From: Sporosarcina jeotgali
GTDB lineage: Bacteria > Bacillota > Bacilli > Bacillales_A > Planococcaceae
Reading direction: 5' to 3'
NCBI RefSeq assembly: GCF_033304595.1
Contig: NZ_CP116341.1
Coordinates: forward strand, 1,159,001-1,223,000
Length of the DNA stretch: 64,000 nucleotides
Below the pieces are notes generated by a model that ran no database searches, was not told the origin of the DNA, and saw nothing but the letters and a program-made list of their open reading frames with translations. The translations under genes and the position numbers were made by a program. Every line of letters starts with the position of its first letter. Position 1 is the first letter of the stretch. This document shows positions 25,969-35,689 of this stretch, piece by piece.

Positions 25969-27255
25969 ATGAAAAAAATAATATTTCTCGCTGTATTCGC
26001 GATTGTTTCGTTATCAGTGTATTCCTATTCAATAGCTGGTCAAAATAAGGATCTGCAAAATGCGTTGTCCGTTCAATATGCCAAAAACATATCCGATGCC
26101 TCTTCTAAATTGCGTGACCTTGACGTGGCCGTTAAGAAAACGCTGCTATTCAATGAAGGAGAGGGTGATCTTGAGGCTCGTGAGGATATTTGGAGATTAT
26201 CTTCTGATATTCAACAATCAGTCGCTTCACTGCCTCTGGATCAACGATTTTCGACAACATGGATGAACTACTTAGGGCGATTAGGAAAGTTTTCGAAAGA
26301 AGGGGATGAACGCACGGATCCTAAAGAGTTTCACAAAGTAATGGATCGCGCATCTGAAAATATCGAAAGCCTATCTGACCAGTGGTCGATCGCAACTGCA
26401 GATATGGCAAGTGGTAATCTTTCAATGGCAGAATGGCAAGACCGGCTGGATGGGGAGAAAGCGACTTTTGACTGGAAAGGATTAAGTGCCTCCATTCAGC
26501 AATATACAGAAAGTGATTTTCCGCTTACTGCCAGTGAATCAGATGCATTGAAGAAAAAGGAATTGAAACATATTAAAGATCCAGAGGTCACAAAAGAGGA
26601 AGCGCTCAACAAGTTCAAAAAACTATTTCCGGATGTATCTAAACAAGTCATTGACACAACAGACAGTAAGCCTGGTGCGGCCTATCCGTTTTACCATATT
26701 CGATTTGCTGACCAAGACTCAATAGGATATATCGATGTTACACAAAAAGGCGGTCATATTCTATCCTTCCTGACAGAGCGTCCTGCTGGCCCGGGTACAA
26801 TGGAATTGGAAAGTGTTCGAGCTCGTGTCGAAACGTTTCTAAAAGATTCAGGATATACAGATGTGGTGTATGAAGAAGTTCGAGAAAATGATACAGCGTT
26901 CCATTTTGTTTATACACGAGTGGAAAAGATGCATCAGGCAAAAGTGTTGTCAGATACGATTCAGGTCAAAGCAGCTAAAGAAGACGGCCGCATTCTGGGT
27001 CTCAACGCAGCAGAGTATATCCGGAAAGAGCAGCTTAAAGATCAGCCGATGATAAAAATCGATTGGAAGACCTTTTTCCATCAGAACGTAAAAGTAAATA
27101 AGCAAGACCTGGTTTACGTTGAAAACGAACACGGAATCCAACGGCTCGCATATGCGTTAACAGTCACTTTGGAAGAAAACGGGCAAGTCGGCACCTACGT
27201 CGTTTTGGTGGATACAGAAACTAAAGATGTCATCAGAACCGAAAAGCAAGCGTAA
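25969..27255 (+). CDS. ypeB: Germination protein YpeB
   Basis: A 428-residue protein with a short N-terminal anchor (KKIIFLAVFAIVSLSV) and a long outside part with C-terminal PepSY-type repeats. In spores it is needed for SleB to be made stable and placed correctly. ATG 25969 gives the family N-terminus; GTG 25954 is an alternative five codons upstream but lacks a good ribosome site. It lies 63 bases after sleB, with no terminator between them. Confidence 0.93.
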   Translation: MKKIIFLAVFAIVSLSVYSYSIAGQNKDLQNALSVQYAKNISDASSKLRDLDVAVKKTLLFNEGEGDLEAREDIWRLSSDIQQSVASLPLDQRFSTTWMNYLGRLGKFSKEGDERTDPKEFHKVMDRASENIESLSDQWSIATADMASGNLSMAEWQDRLDGEKATFDWKGLSASIQQYTESDFPLTASESDALKKKELKHIKDPEVTKEEALNKFKKLFPDVSKQVIDTTDSKPGAAYPFYHIRFADQDSIGYIDVTQKGGHILSFLTERPAGPGTMELESVRARVETFLKDSGYTDVVYEEVRENDTAFHFVYTRVEKMHQAKVLSDTIQVKAAKEDGRILGLNAAEYIRKEQLKDQPMIKIDWKTFFHQNVKVNKQDLVYVENEHGIQRLAYALTVTLEENGQVGTYVVLVDTETKDVIRTEKQA

Positions 27256-27262
27256 ATAAGGA

Positions 27263-27291
27263 TTGGAAAATCCCGGTTATCATGTCATAAT
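27263..27291 (+). promoter_or_regulatory. Sigma-A promoter of motI
   Basis: TTGGAA, a 17-base spacer and CATAAT, with TGT just before the -10, form a good promoter 33 bases before the motI start. Confidence 0.6.
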
Positions 27292-27323
27292 ACTAGTATG
27301 AACTCATGACAGGTGGCGGTTTT

Positions 27324-27959
27324 ATGAAGCTTGCACTAGGGACTTCAATCACAATAGACAAGGATTACACAGAAGAGGGCGAAAAATTTAAAAGTCGTGT
27401 CGTAGATATCGGGAAAGATTGTGTAATGATCGATTATCCCACTCATCTTGAAACAGGAAGAACAGCCTTTTTCATCGACGGCACACAGCTTCTGGTCTCT
27501 TTTGTTGACGAATTAAAAATGGCTTACGTCTTTAAGACAGAAGTAATGGGAAGATTGAACCGAGGAATTCCGATGCTTCAGCTCACGTATCCCGGAGATA
27601 CGGAATTAATTAAAATCCAGCGCAGAGAATTTGTACGTGTAGATTCCCCTTTGGATGTAGCAGTCGATAAAGACGGCAACATTCATCAACTTGTTGCTGA
27701 GGATATTAGTGCAGGCGGTATGGCGGTCAATTTGGCGAAATCGAATTTTGAAGAAGATGATATCGTGAAGTTGACAATCGTCCTTCCGTACGCAAATAAC
27801 TCGATTAAATACGTGCGTGTGAACGCGAGAATTGTTCGGATTTGGGAGAAAGATGGCCGTCGCATCGCATCGATGCAGTTTGACCAGATTGATCAAGAAT
27901 CTCGTCAGCAAGTCATCCGCCTGTGTTTTGAACGACAATTGAAAAAACGGAACGAATAG
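27324..27959 (+). CDS. motI: c-di-GMP receptor, PilZ flagellar brake (MotI/YpfA)
   Basis: A 211-residue YcgR-type protein: N-terminal YcgR-like barrel (1-95) and C-terminal PilZ domain (97-205). The c-di-GMP ligands are intact: R101-x3-R105 in RREFVR and D127-x-S129-x2-G132 in DISAGG. In B. subtilis MotI bound to c-di-GMP disengages the MotA stator and stops swimming. ATG 27324 is preferred over one 18 bases upstream because of AGGTGGCGG. This implies that the organism is motile and uses c-di-GMP. Confidence 0.9.
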   Translation: MKLALGTSITIDKDYTEEGEKFKSRVVDIGKDCVMIDYPTHLETGRTAFFIDGTQLLVSFVDELKMAYVFKTEVMGRLNRGIPMLQLTYPGDTELIKIQRREFVRVDSPLDVAVDKDGNIHQLVAEDISAGGMAVNLAKSNFEEDDIVKLTIVLPYANNSIKYVRVNARIVRIWEKDGRRIASMQFDQIDQESRQQVIRLCFERQLKKRNE

Positions 27960-27994
27960 GAAAAGGTCTTTGCAAATAAGACTTTTTCCTTTTC
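27959..27994 (+). terminator. Intrinsic terminator after motI
   Basis: GGAAAAGGTCTT and AAGACTTTTTCC form a 12-bp stem with a 7-base loop, followed by TTTT. It starts at the last base of motI. Confidence 0.88.
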
Positions 27995-27998
27995 GCTA

Positions 27999-28007
27999 TG
28001 GTACAAT
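27999..28007 (+). promoter_or_regulatory. Extended -10 promoter of cmk
   Basis: TGGTACAAT is an extended -10 element 30 bases before cmk. The -35 region is poor and lies in the preceding terminator. Confidence 0.45.
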
Positions 28008-28037
28008 GTTCTCGAATTGAGTACGGGGGTAGTGGAT

Positions 28038-28715
28038 ATGGATAAAGGTATACAAATCGCAATAGATGGACCTGCTGCTGCAGGTAAAAGTACAATTGCA
28101 AAAATAACAGCAACAAAGTTGGGCTATACATACATCGATACGGGTGCAATGTACCGTGCTCTGACATATAAAGCATTGGAAGAGCATATAGATGTATATG
28201 ACGATGAAGCTCTCACTCATTTATTAGAGCGGATCGACATTGAACTAACACCTACTGAAGAAGGACAAATTGTGCGGGTGGACGGAGAGGATATTACAGA
28301 AGCCATTCGTTCACAGGAAGTGACATCAAATGTTTCTGCGACGGCCGCGCAGCCGCATGTCAGAGAGCTGATGGTGGAAAAACAACGCCTTCTGGCTAAT
28401 TCTAAAGGTGTTGTAATGGACGGAAGAGATATCGGTACGGCAGTATTGCCGAACGCTGAACTGAAAATCTTCATGACTGCATCCGTTGAAGAACGTGCGG
28501 AAAGACGTTTTGCCGAGAATACAAAAAGAGGCATCAATCGTTCAATGGCTCAACTCTGCAAAGATATTGCGGATCGGGACAAAGCGGATACAGAGCGTAT
28601 TGCCTCTCCATTGAAACAAGCAAGTGATGCCATTTTTATCGATACAACATCTATGAGCATTGAACAAGTTGCAGATGAAATTATTCAGCATGCGGAAGAG
28701 AGGAAACGGCCATGA
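28038..28715 (+). CDS. cmk: Cytidylate kinase
   Basis: A 225-residue nucleoside monophosphate kinase that converts CMP and dCMP to the diphosphates. The P-loop IDGPAAAGKSTIAK lies at residues 8-21, and GYTYIDTGAMYRALT and VVMDGRDIGTAVLP are conserved family segments. ATG 28038 follows GGGGGT at 7 bases. Overlaps plsC by 4 bases. Confidence 0.96.
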   Translation: MDKGIQIAIDGPAAAGKSTIAKITATKLGYTYIDTGAMYRALTYKALEEHIDVYDDEALTHLLERIDIELTPTEEGQIVRVDGEDITEAIRSQEVTSNVSATAAQPHVRELMVEKQRLLANSKGVVMDGRDIGTAVLPNAELKIFMTASVEERAERRFAENTKRGINRSMAQLCKDIADRDKADTERIASPLKQASDAIFIDTTSMSIEQVADEIIQHAEERKRP

Positions 28716-29293
28716 ATCTATACCCTCTTGGAAAAGCATTATGTACTGCGGTATTAAAGCCGTTTTATCGGATTAAGGTGATCGGACAAGAGAATTTCCC
28801 TAAAGAGCAAGGTGTTCTTTTGTGTACAAACCATATCGATAATTTAGATCCGCCTGTTGTTGGCTTGACCGCACCGCGTCCTGTACATTTCATGGCGAAA
28901 GAAGAGCTCTTTCAGCTGCCTGTCTTGAAGGCAGTTCTGCCTAATGTGAATGCATTTCCGGTAAAACGCGGACTCAGTGACCGGCAGGCCATTCGCAAAG
29001 CACTCGAATTACTCCGCTCCGGACAAGTAGTTGGAATGTTTCCTGAAGGAACGAGGAGTAAAACTGGTGAATTAGGGAAAGGATTAACAGGAGCAGGTTT
29101 TTTTGCACTTAAAGGAGATGCCTTAGTCATGCCATGTGCGATTATCGGTCCTTATCGTCCATTCAAACAGCTGAAAGTGGTCTACGGGGAACCGATTGAC
29201 ATGACACCTATGCGTGAACGCAAAGCTTCTGCGGAAGAAGCGACAGAAGCGATTATGGACGCTATCCAAATGCTCATAGAAAAAAATTCCTAA
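28712..29293 (+). CDS. plsC: 1-acyl-sn-glycerol-3-phosphate acyltransferase
   Basis: A 193-residue membrane-associated acyltransferase that makes phosphatidic acid from lysophosphatidic acid. The catalytic H41-x4-D46 motif (NHIDNLD) and the glycerophosphate-binding FPEGTRSK are present. It starts ATGA inside the cmk stop, so cmk-plsC is one unit. In B. subtilis plsC is not at this place. Confidence 0.93.
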   Translation: MNLYPLGKALCTAVLKPFYRIKVIGQENFPKEQGVLLCTNHIDNLDPPVVGLTAPRPVHFMAKEELFQLPVLKAVLPNVNAFPVKRGLSDRQAIRKALELLRSGQVVGMFPEGTRSKTGELGKGLTGAGFFALKGDALVMPCAIIGPYRPFKQLKVVYGEPIDMTPMRERKASAEEATEAIMDAIQMLIEKNS

Positions 29294-29371
29294 CAAATAA
29301 GTTCAATTTTTTGTTTTTGTGGGTATATTCCAATAGTATAGAACTATGATCAATATGGAGGAGGACTACAT

Positions 29372-30511
29372 ATGACTGAAGAGATGAATGTAGGAGCTAT
29401 GGACGGATATAATGAAGGAGATCGCGTGACAGGTAAAGTAACAAAAATTGAAGACAAATCTGTCACTGTAGAAATTTCTGGAGCACCATTTGACGGCGTG
29501 ATTCCAATCAGTGAATTATCTAGTCTTCACATTGAAACAGCATCAGACGCAGTAAAAGAAGGCGATGAGCTCGAGCTTTCTATCATTAAAGTTGAAGATA
29601 ATACGTTCGTATTGTCCAAACGTAAAGTGGATGCGGAAGATGCTTGGGATACATTAGAAGAGCAATTTAATAATGCTGTCACAATTACAACTGAAGTGAA
29701 AGATGTTGTAAAAGGCGGTTTAGTAGTCGATTTGGGAGTACGCGGATTCATACCAGCATCGTTAGTTGAAGATCATTTCGTTGAATCATTTGAAGACTAT
29801 AAAGGACGTACTATGGACTTTAAGATTGTGGAAATGGATAAAGAGAAAAACCGTTTGATTTTATCCCATCGTGCAGTTATTCAGGAAGAGAAGTCTTCTA
29901 AAAAAGAAGAGATTCTGGCGGATCTTCACGAAGGGGACGTGCTGGAAGGAACTGTACAGCGGATCGCTTCATTTGGTGCGTTTGTAGATTTAGGCGGAGT
30001 GGATGGTTTAGTACACATTTCACAAATCGCACATGGTCACGTTGAAAAAGTGTCAGATGTCCTAAAAGAAGGCGACAAAGTTGAAGTGAAAATTTTAGCT
30101 GTCGATCGTGATTCTGAAAGAATCAGTCTTTCTATCAAAGACACGTTAGCGGGACCGTGGGAAGGAATTGAAGAAAAAGCTCCTAAAGGTGCAGTTCTCC
30201 AAGGGACTGTAAAACGCCTCGTTTCATACGGCGCTTTTGTCGAAGTATTCCCAGGGGTCGAAGGTCTTGTGCATATTTCAAGAATTTCCCACGACCACAT
30301 TGGCACGCCTAACGAAGTACTGTCTGAAGGACAAAATGTAGAAGTTAAAGTATTGGATGTCAATCCTAACGACAAACGTCTATCTTTGAGCATTAAAGAT
30401 TTGACTGATAAAGAAGAAGACACATATGATGGCTATGAAATGCCTGAAGAGCCGTCTGGTTTCTCAATCAGTGATGTCATCGGAGATCAGTTAAAAAAGT
30501 TCTCTAACTAA
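29372..30511 (+). CDS. rpsA: Small ribosomal subunit protein S1 homologue (YpfD)
   Basis: A 379-residue protein of four S1 RNA-binding repeats, at about residues 16-85, 105-170, 188-257 and 274-343, each with the pattern G-x-V-x-x-I/V...G-F/V-V/I. Proteobacterial S1 has six repeats; this four-repeat form is the usual Firmicutes version and in Bacillus is not firmly tied to the ribosome. It follows cmk and plsC, echoing the E. coli cmk-rpsA pair. The ribosome site GGAGGAGG is strong. Confidence 0.93.
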   Translation: MTEEMNVGAMDGYNEGDRVTGKVTKIEDKSVTVEISGAPFDGVIPISELSSLHIETASDAVKEGDELELSIIKVEDNTFVLSKRKVDAEDAWDTLEEQFNNAVTITTEVKDVVKGGLVVDLGVRGFIPASLVEDHFVESFEDYKGRTMDFKIVEMDKEKNRLILSHRAVIQEEKSSKKEEILADLHEGDVLEGTVQRIASFGAFVDLGGVDGLVHISQIAHGHVEKVSDVLKEGDKVEVKILAVDRDSERISLSIKDTLAGPWEGIEEKAPKGAVLQGTVKRLVSYGAFVEVFPGVEGLVHISRISHDHIGTPNEVLSEGQNVEVKVLDVNPNDKRLSLSIKDLTDKEEDTYDGYEMPEEPSGFSISDVIGDQLKKFSN

Positions 30512-30542
30512 TAAGGTTCGCGAACCTGTAACAACTGCAAAG

Positions 30543-30581
30543 AAAGAGATGGCTCTTTTTAGAGCGCCATCTCTTTTTTTT
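30543..30581 (+). terminator. Intrinsic terminator after rpsA
   Basis: AAAGAGATGGC and GCCATCTCTTT form an 11-bp stem, followed by a run of eight T. A TATAAT at 30585-30590 just after it may serve der. Confidence 0.92.
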
Positions 30582-30623
30582 GTGTATAATATGCAGAAGA
30601 TAGCTTGGAAGGATGAATGACTA

Positions 30624-31934
30624 ATGAGTAAACCAACAGTAGCCATCGTAGGACGTCCGAATGTCGGAAAGTCCACGATTTTTAACAGAATTGTCGGAGA
30701 ACGTATATCGATAGTAGAAGATGTTGCAGGCGTAACAAGAGATCGGATTTATAGTGCAGCGGATTGGCTGTCTCACGATTTTAATTTAATTGACACAGGC
30801 GGAATTGATATTGGGGATGAACCATTTCTAGTTCAAATTCGTTTGCAGGCTGAAATTGCAATTGAAGAAGCAGATGTAATCATTTTCCTTACTAATGGAA
30901 GAGAAGGGGTTACGGATGCGGATGAGCAAGTTGCGAAGATTTTGTATAAAACGAAAAAACCAGTAGTCCTTGCTGTCAATAAAGTGGACAACCCTGAAAT
31001 GAAGGACATGATTTATGATTTCTATTCACTCGGTTTTGGCGATCCGTATCCAATTTCAGGTGCACATGGTCTTGGTCTTGGTGATCTTTTAGATACCGTA
31101 GCAGAGAACTTCCCTGATCCTTCAGAAGAAGAAATTGAAGATGATGTGATCCGTTTTTCTTTGATTGGACGGCCGAACGTAGGGAAATCCTCGCTTGTCA
31201 ATGCTTTGCTCGGTGAAGACCGTGTAATTGTCAGTGATGTTGCAGGCACTACAACGGATGCAATTGACTCTTCTTATGAATACGAAGGACAGAAATTCAA
31301 AATTATTGATACTGCAGGAATGCGGAAAAAAGGTAAGGTGTACGAGAATACGGAAAAATACAGTGTCCTGCGCGCCTTGAAGGCCATTGATCGCTCTGAT
31401 GTTGTATTGATCGTCATTAATGGTGAGGAAGGTATCCGCGAGCAGGATAAACGAATTGCCGGGTACGCTGAAGAAGCAGGTAAAGGCATTCTCTTCGTAG
31501 TAAATAAGTGGGATGCACTTGAAAAAGATGAAAAAACGATGAATCGTTTTAATGAAGATATCCGTAAAAATTTCTTGTTCCTAGATTATGCGCCGATTGC
31601 ATATGTATCTGCAAAAACAAAGCAGCGGGTCCGCTCATTGTTTGATTTAATCGTTAATATTAGTGAAAATCATTCGATGCGTATTCAGTCAAGTGTCTTG
31701 AACGAAGTAATTGAAGATGCGATTGCTAGAAATCCAGCTCCGACAGATAAAGGGAAGCGTCTTCGCATTTATTATTCAACACAGGTTGCTGTCAGACCGC
31801 CTGCATTTGTCGTGTTTGTGAACGACACAGAACTGATGCACTTTTCGTATGAACGATTCCTGCGCAATCGTTTGCGCGAGTCTTTCGGGTTTGAAGGAAC
31901 GCCGATTCGAATTATTACTCGGGCTAGAAGTTAA
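30624..31934 (+). CDS. der: Ribosome biogenesis GTPase Der
   Basis: A 436-residue essential GTPase of large ribosomal subunit assembly, with two tandem G domains and a C-terminal KH-like domain. Both P-loops are intact ([12 protein letters not shown] at 9-20, and [12 protein letters not shown] near 181), as are the DTGGI and DTAGM switch II motifs and two NKxD motifs (NKVD, NKWD). gpsA follows after 27 bases, probably co-transcribed. Confidence 0.97.
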   Translation: MSKPTVAIVGRPNVGKSTIFNRIVGERISIVEDVAGVTRDRIYSAADWLSHDFNLIDTGGIDIGDEPFLVQIRLQAEIAIEEADVIIFLTNGREGVTDADEQVAKILYKTKKPVVLAVNKVDNPEMKDMIYDFYSLGFGDPYPISGAHGLGLGDLLDTVAENFPDPSEEEIEDDVIRFSLIGRPNVGKSSLVNALLGEDRVIVSDVAGTTTDAIDSSYEYEGQKFKIIDTAGMRKKGKVYENTEKYSVLRALKAIDRSDVVLIVINGEEGIREQDKRIAGYAEEAGKGILFVVNKWDALEKDEKTMNRFNEDIRKNFLFLDYAPIAYVSAKTKQRVRSLFDLIVNISENHSMRIQSSVLNEVIEDAIARNPAPTDKGKRLRIYYSTQVAVRPPAFVVFVNDTELMHFSYERFLRNRLRESFGFEGTPIRIITRARS

Positions 31935-31961
31935 CGAAACTGTCGGAAAGGATGAGGAATC

Positions 31962-32978
31962 TTGAAAAAAGTCTCTGTAATTGGTGCGGGAAGCTGGGGA
32001 ACTGCCCTTGCTTTTGTTCTTGCTGAAAACGGACATGACTGTCTAATTTGGGGAAGAAGACAAGAACAGACGGATGAGATAAACGAACAGCATACGAACC
32101 AAGCTTACTTGAAAAACTGTAAATTGCCTGAATCCTTGAAAGCCAGTTCGAATCTTGAACAGGTAGTCGAGCATGCAGACATACTTATAGTTGCGGTTCC
32201 GACAAAAGGGATGCGGGAAATCGGATCACAATTGAACGATCTTATCCAGCAGCCGAAACTGATTGTCCATGTTTCGAAAGGAATTGAACCGGATACGCTT
32301 AAGCGGATTACTGAAATGCTGGCAGAGGAAATCCGTCCTGAAGCACGTAAAGGGCTTGTTGTGCTTTCTGGACCGTCTCATGCTGAAGAAGTAGTACTGC
32401 GTCACCCTACGACTGTAACAGTTGCTTCAGAGGATACACGTGCAGCAGAAGAGATTCAAACCCTATTCATGAACTCCTTCTTCCGTGTGTATACCAACGA
32501 AGACGTTCTAGGCGTTGAGCTGGGCGGTGCATTGAAGAATGTCATTGCATTGGCTGCGGGAATTACGGACGGTTTAGACTACGGAGACAATGCTAAAGCA
32601 GCCTTAATCACACGGGGACTAGCAGAAATTACTCGTCTCGGTGTCAAAATGGGTGCAAATCCTGTGACGTTTGCGGGGTTAGCTGGAATGGGCGACTTGA
32701 TTGTCACAGCGAATAGTGTGCATTCACGTAACTGGAAAGCAGGAAATATGCTTGGAAAAGGTCATTCGTTAAAAGAAGTGACAGAAGGCATGGGAATGGT
32801 AATTGAAGGTGTGCGTACAACTAAGGCCGCTCATCAGCTTGCTAAGCAGTATGACGTTTCTATGCCGCTTACAGAAGCTTTATACTCTGTATTATTTGAG
32901 GGTCACGAACCTAAAGAGGCAGTAGATTGGTTAATGAATCGCGGGAAAAAGAAGGAAACTGACGATTTTTCTAATTAA
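31962..32978 (+). CDS. gpsA: Glycerol-3-phosphate dehydrogenase (NAD(P)+)
   Basis: A 338-residue cytosolic enzyme that reduces dihydroxyacetone phosphate to sn-glycerol 3-phosphate for phospholipid synthesis. It has the N-terminal dinucleotide motif GAGSWGTALA and the catalytic-domain segment GGALKNVIALAAGITDGL with the active-site lysine. The start is TTG 31962 after AAAGGATGAGG. A short inverted repeat CTGCATG/CATGCAG (32981-32999) follows but lacks a proper T run. Confidence 0.97.
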   Translation: MKKVSVIGAGSWGTALAFVLAENGHDCLIWGRRQEQTDEINEQHTNQAYLKNCKLPESLKASSNLEQVVEHADILIVAVPTKGMREIGSQLNDLIQQPKLIVHVSKGIEPDTLKRITEMLAEEIRPEARKGLVVLSGPSHAEEVVLRHPTTVTVASEDTRAAEEIQTLFMNSFFRVYTNEDVLGVELGGALKNVIALAAGITDGLDYGDNAKAALITRGLAEITRLGVKMGANPVTFAGLAGMGDLIVTANSVHSRNWKAGNMLGKGHSLKEVTEGMGMVIEGVRTTKAAHQLAKQYDVSMPLTEALYSVLFEGHEPKEAVDWLMNRGKKKETDDFSN

Positions 32979-33048
32979 TTCTGCATGACTGCCATGCAGG
33001 TTCCCTTATACTCATGTATAAATTTACGATTGGAAGGAATGACGTACT

Positions 33049-33252
33049 TTGTCCTCGTTGGATAAAATGTGGCTGTCTTTTTATGCCATGGGTTTCATGA
33101 TGATCTCAATGGGGCTCATTCATGTCAGCCGTACCAAATTAACAAACAAGCTTCTTAAAATAGGTTTTGCTGTCGTTGCCTATGGGTTACTGATCTTCTC
33201 ATTCTTTGCTATGATCTACCTAGTCTTTAACGGACCTACAGGAGGCGCATAA
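33049..33252 (+). CDS. yphE: DUF2768 small membrane protein (YphE-like)
   Basis: A 67-residue protein with two hydrophobic segments (about 7-25 and 38-60), matching in size and place the DUF2768 protein between gpsA and spoIVA in B. subtilis. Function is unknown. The start TTG 33049 follows GGAAGGA at a rather long spacing; ATG 33064 is an alternative. It lies 4 bases before the next gene. Confidence 0.75.
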   Translation: MSSLDKMWLSFYAMGFMMISMGLIHVSRTKLTNKLLKIGFAVVAYGLLIFSFFAMIYLVFNGPTGGA

Positions 33253-33256
33253 AGCT

Positions 33257-33976
33257 ATGAATAAAGTGCAGCTGCTCCCTATAGTTATGATTGTTTCGCT
33301 CCTCTTGTCAGGGTGCATGTACCCTCAAGATGAAATGGAAAGCAAACAAAGACCTTATGAAGATCAATTGGAGACTGTACAAAAAGCAGTCGATACGTAT
33401 CAAGAACAATCAGATGGATTATTGCCGATAAAGACTCGCGATATGAATACTGATCAATATATTAAGTACCCAATCGATTTTACGAAAATTGTTCCCTCTT
33501 TGACAGAGAAGATTCCATCAAATGCTTATGAACAAGGCGGTATTTATCAATACGTCCTAATGGATGTAGAAGAAAATCCAACCGTGAAACTTGTAGACTT
33601 ACGTGTTGCAGAGCGGATCCGTGAATTAATCTTACGGAAAACGGTTAATGGGGTACTGCCTTTTAAAGACCCGGTTCAAGAAGGGGCAAACGTCTATGAA
33701 GTCGACTTCGAAAAAATGGGGCTGAAGAAACCATTGACTGTTGAAAGTCCTTATTCGGATGCGCATTTGCCGCTTGTGGTCGGCGGAGATGGCAAGTTCT
33801 ATATCGATTACTCGATTGACTTAAATCGTATTTTGTCGCAAGAAAAGCCATCTGTTAAGCCGGGAGAAGACATCCGTTACTTGCTTGCGGACAATTATCC
33901 TATCCTTCCTGCCTATTCATTACCGTATACAGTGAACGAAAATAATGAACCTGTTTTCATGAAATCGTCTAACTGA
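33257..33976 (+). CDS. yphF: Lipoprotein YphF
   Basis: A 239-residue exported lipoprotein: the signal ends in the lipobox LLSGC at residues 15-19, so C19 is lipidated and anchored to the outside of the membrane. The rest is soluble and charged with no domain that I recognise. The same gene precedes spoIVA in B. subtilis, where its role is unclear. A strong terminator follows. Confidence 0.8.
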   Translation: MNKVQLLPIVMIVSLLLSGCMYPQDEMESKQRPYEDQLETVQKAVDTYQEQSDGLLPIKTRDMNTDQYIKYPIDFTKIVPSLTEKIPSNAYEQGGIYQYVLMDVEENPTVKLVDLRVAERIRELILRKTVNGVLPFKDPVQEGANVYEVDFEKMGLKKPLTVESPYSDAHLPLVVGGDGKFYIDYSIDLNRILSQEKPSVKPGEDIRYLLADNYPILPAYSLPYTVNENNEPVFMKSSN

Positions 33977-33978
33977 AC

Positions 33979-34015
33979 AAAAACGTTTCGTGCTTTTATG
34001 CATGAAACGTTTTTT
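33979..34015 (+). terminator. Intrinsic terminator after yphF
   Basis: AAAAACGTTTC and GAAACGTTTTTT form an 11-bp stem with an inner TGC/GCA extension around a short loop, followed by T residues. Confidence 0.9.
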
Positions 34016-34057
34016 GTTTTCATAAACTACTATGCGTAGAAAAGGAGGACGATGGAA

Positions 34058-35536
34058 ATGAAAGAAGAACTATATGAAAACTTAGCGAGACGAACGGATG
34101 GCGATATTTATATCGGAGTGGTAGGTCCTGTTCGTGTCGGAAAATCCACTTTTGTTAAACGGGTTATGGAAGAAGTAGTTATCCCCAATATGAGTGAGCA
34201 GGCAGACCGGACTCGTGCGCAAGATGAGCTTCCACAAAGCTCTCCAGGCCCAGTCATTATGACGGCTGAACCGAAATTTGTGCCAGCACAAGGAACCGCA
34301 GTTTCAATTGGAGATGGCGAACTCTCTTTTCAAATTCGATTGGCAGACTGTGTAGGCTATGTGATTGACGGTGTGAAGGGCTACGAGGATGAGGATGGAC
34401 CTAAATACGTCCATACCCCGTGGCATAATGAACCGATTCCATTTGAAGAAGCCGCCCGTATTGGAACCGATAAGGTCATTCGGGATCATTCAACAATTGG
34501 GATTTTGTTAACAACAGACGGGACAGTAAATAATATTCCGAGAGCTTCGGCGGAGGCCGCGGAAACTGAAATTGTGTCAAAACTAAAGGAAATCGGTAAG
34601 CCGTTTGTCATTGTGCTGAACTCCAAAATGCCGGCACATGAGAAAACGGTTCAACTGAAACAGAAATTACAAGAGGAACATGGAGTCCCTGTCATTGCGA
34701 TTAGTGCGGATCAATTAAATGCCCAGGAAATTCAGCTGATCTTAAAGGAAGCTCTATATGAATTCCCAATCACTCATATCGATCTTCAAAAACCGGACTG
34801 GATGGATGTGTTAGGGTCAGAGCATTATTTGAATGCAAATATTGATGAAATAATTAATGAAGGGTTTCTGGAAGCGTCAAAAATCCGAAAGGTCCAGCAA
34901 CTTGCGGAACGCCTGAATGAAGAGGATTATATTAAATCCGCTGAAGTTATTGAAGTAGATGCAGGCAAAGGCCGGGCCATCCTCGATTTGAAAATCGATG
35001 AACAAACCTACTTGGGTGTTTGTGAGTCATACATGGATACTGAGATGAAAACAAAGAAAGATTGGCTGGTGTTCATCCAAGAAGCGGTCAAAGCCAAAAA
35101 GTCTTATGATATGTTTGCAGAGGCGATTGAGACTGCGAAACAGGATGGATATGGCGTAGCGCTGCCAACAATTGCTGATTTCCAGCCGACACAGCCTGAA
35201 CTGATCAAGCAAGATTCATTTTACGGTGTCCGCATGAAAGCGACAGCTCCAGCTTTACACGTGATTCGCATTGACATGGAGGCAGAATTCGCTCCTCTCA
35301 TCGGATCAGAGTTCCATAGTCATCATTTGTTGAAAGAGTTGAAGAATGCCTACTTACATGATCGTGACGCGCTTTGGGAGACTCAATTGTTTGGAACACC
35401 TCTGCATGAAGTGCTAAAAGAAAGTATTCGATTCAAGACATCTGCGGTACCAAATAGTGCACGGCGAAGACTGCGCGAGACTATTGAAAAGATGGTAAAT
35501 GAAGGGAATAAAGGTATGGTGACGTTCATCGTGTAA
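34058..35536 (+). CDS. spoIVA: Spore coat morphogenetic ATPase SpoIVA
   Basis: A 492-residue cytoskeletal ATPase that polymerises on the outer forespore membrane and forms the basement layer of the coat. The Walker A motif GPVRVGKST is at 23-31 (K29), and the conserved ARAQDELPQS-type segment (TRAQDELPQS) follows. The length equals B. subtilis SpoIVA (492) when ATG 34058 is used; that start is 9 bases from AGGAGG, whereas ATG 34052 is only 3 bases away. Expected to be under sigma-E control, but no clear promoter was found by eye. Confidence 0.96.
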   Translation: MKEELYENLARRTDGDIYIGVVGPVRVGKSTFVKRVMEEVVIPNMSEQADRTRAQDELPQSSPGPVIMTAEPKFVPAQGTAVSIGDGELSFQIRLADCVGYVIDGVKGYEDEDGPKYVHTPWHNEPIPFEEAARIGTDKVIRDHSTIGILLTTDGTVNNIPRASAEAAETEIVSKLKEIGKPFVIVLNSKMPAHEKTVQLKQKLQEEHGVPVIAISADQLNAQEIQLILKEALYEFPITHIDLQKPDWMDVLGSEHYLNANIDEIINEGFLEASKIRKVQQLAERLNEEDYIKSAEVIEVDAGKGRAILDLKIDEQTYLGVCESYMDTEMKTKKDWLVFIQEAVKAKKSYDMFAEAIETAKQDGYGVALPTIADFQPTQPELIKQDSFYGVRMKATAPALHVIRIDMEAEFAPLIGSEFHSHHLLKELKNAYLHDRDALWETQLFGTPLHEVLKESIRFKTSAVPNSARRRLRETIEKMVNEGNKGMVTFIV

Positions 35537-35541
35537 CGTGT

Positions 35542-35569
35542 AAAGATCCGTCTACAGCGGGTCTTTTTT
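35542..35569 (+). terminator. Intrinsic terminator after spoIVA
   Basis: AAAGATCCG and CGGGTCTTT form a 9-bp stem (one G-T pair) with a short loop and a T run. Confidence 0.88.
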
Positions 35570-35689
35570 CTGTTTTTGGGATAAGTAAGCAATAATCGGA
35601 TCACAATATTGTTGCACGGCAGAAATGGTTATGTTACTCTTTTTACAGTGTTAAAGAGGTTTACCAATGTTTGAGAGGAGGTGAACGAG

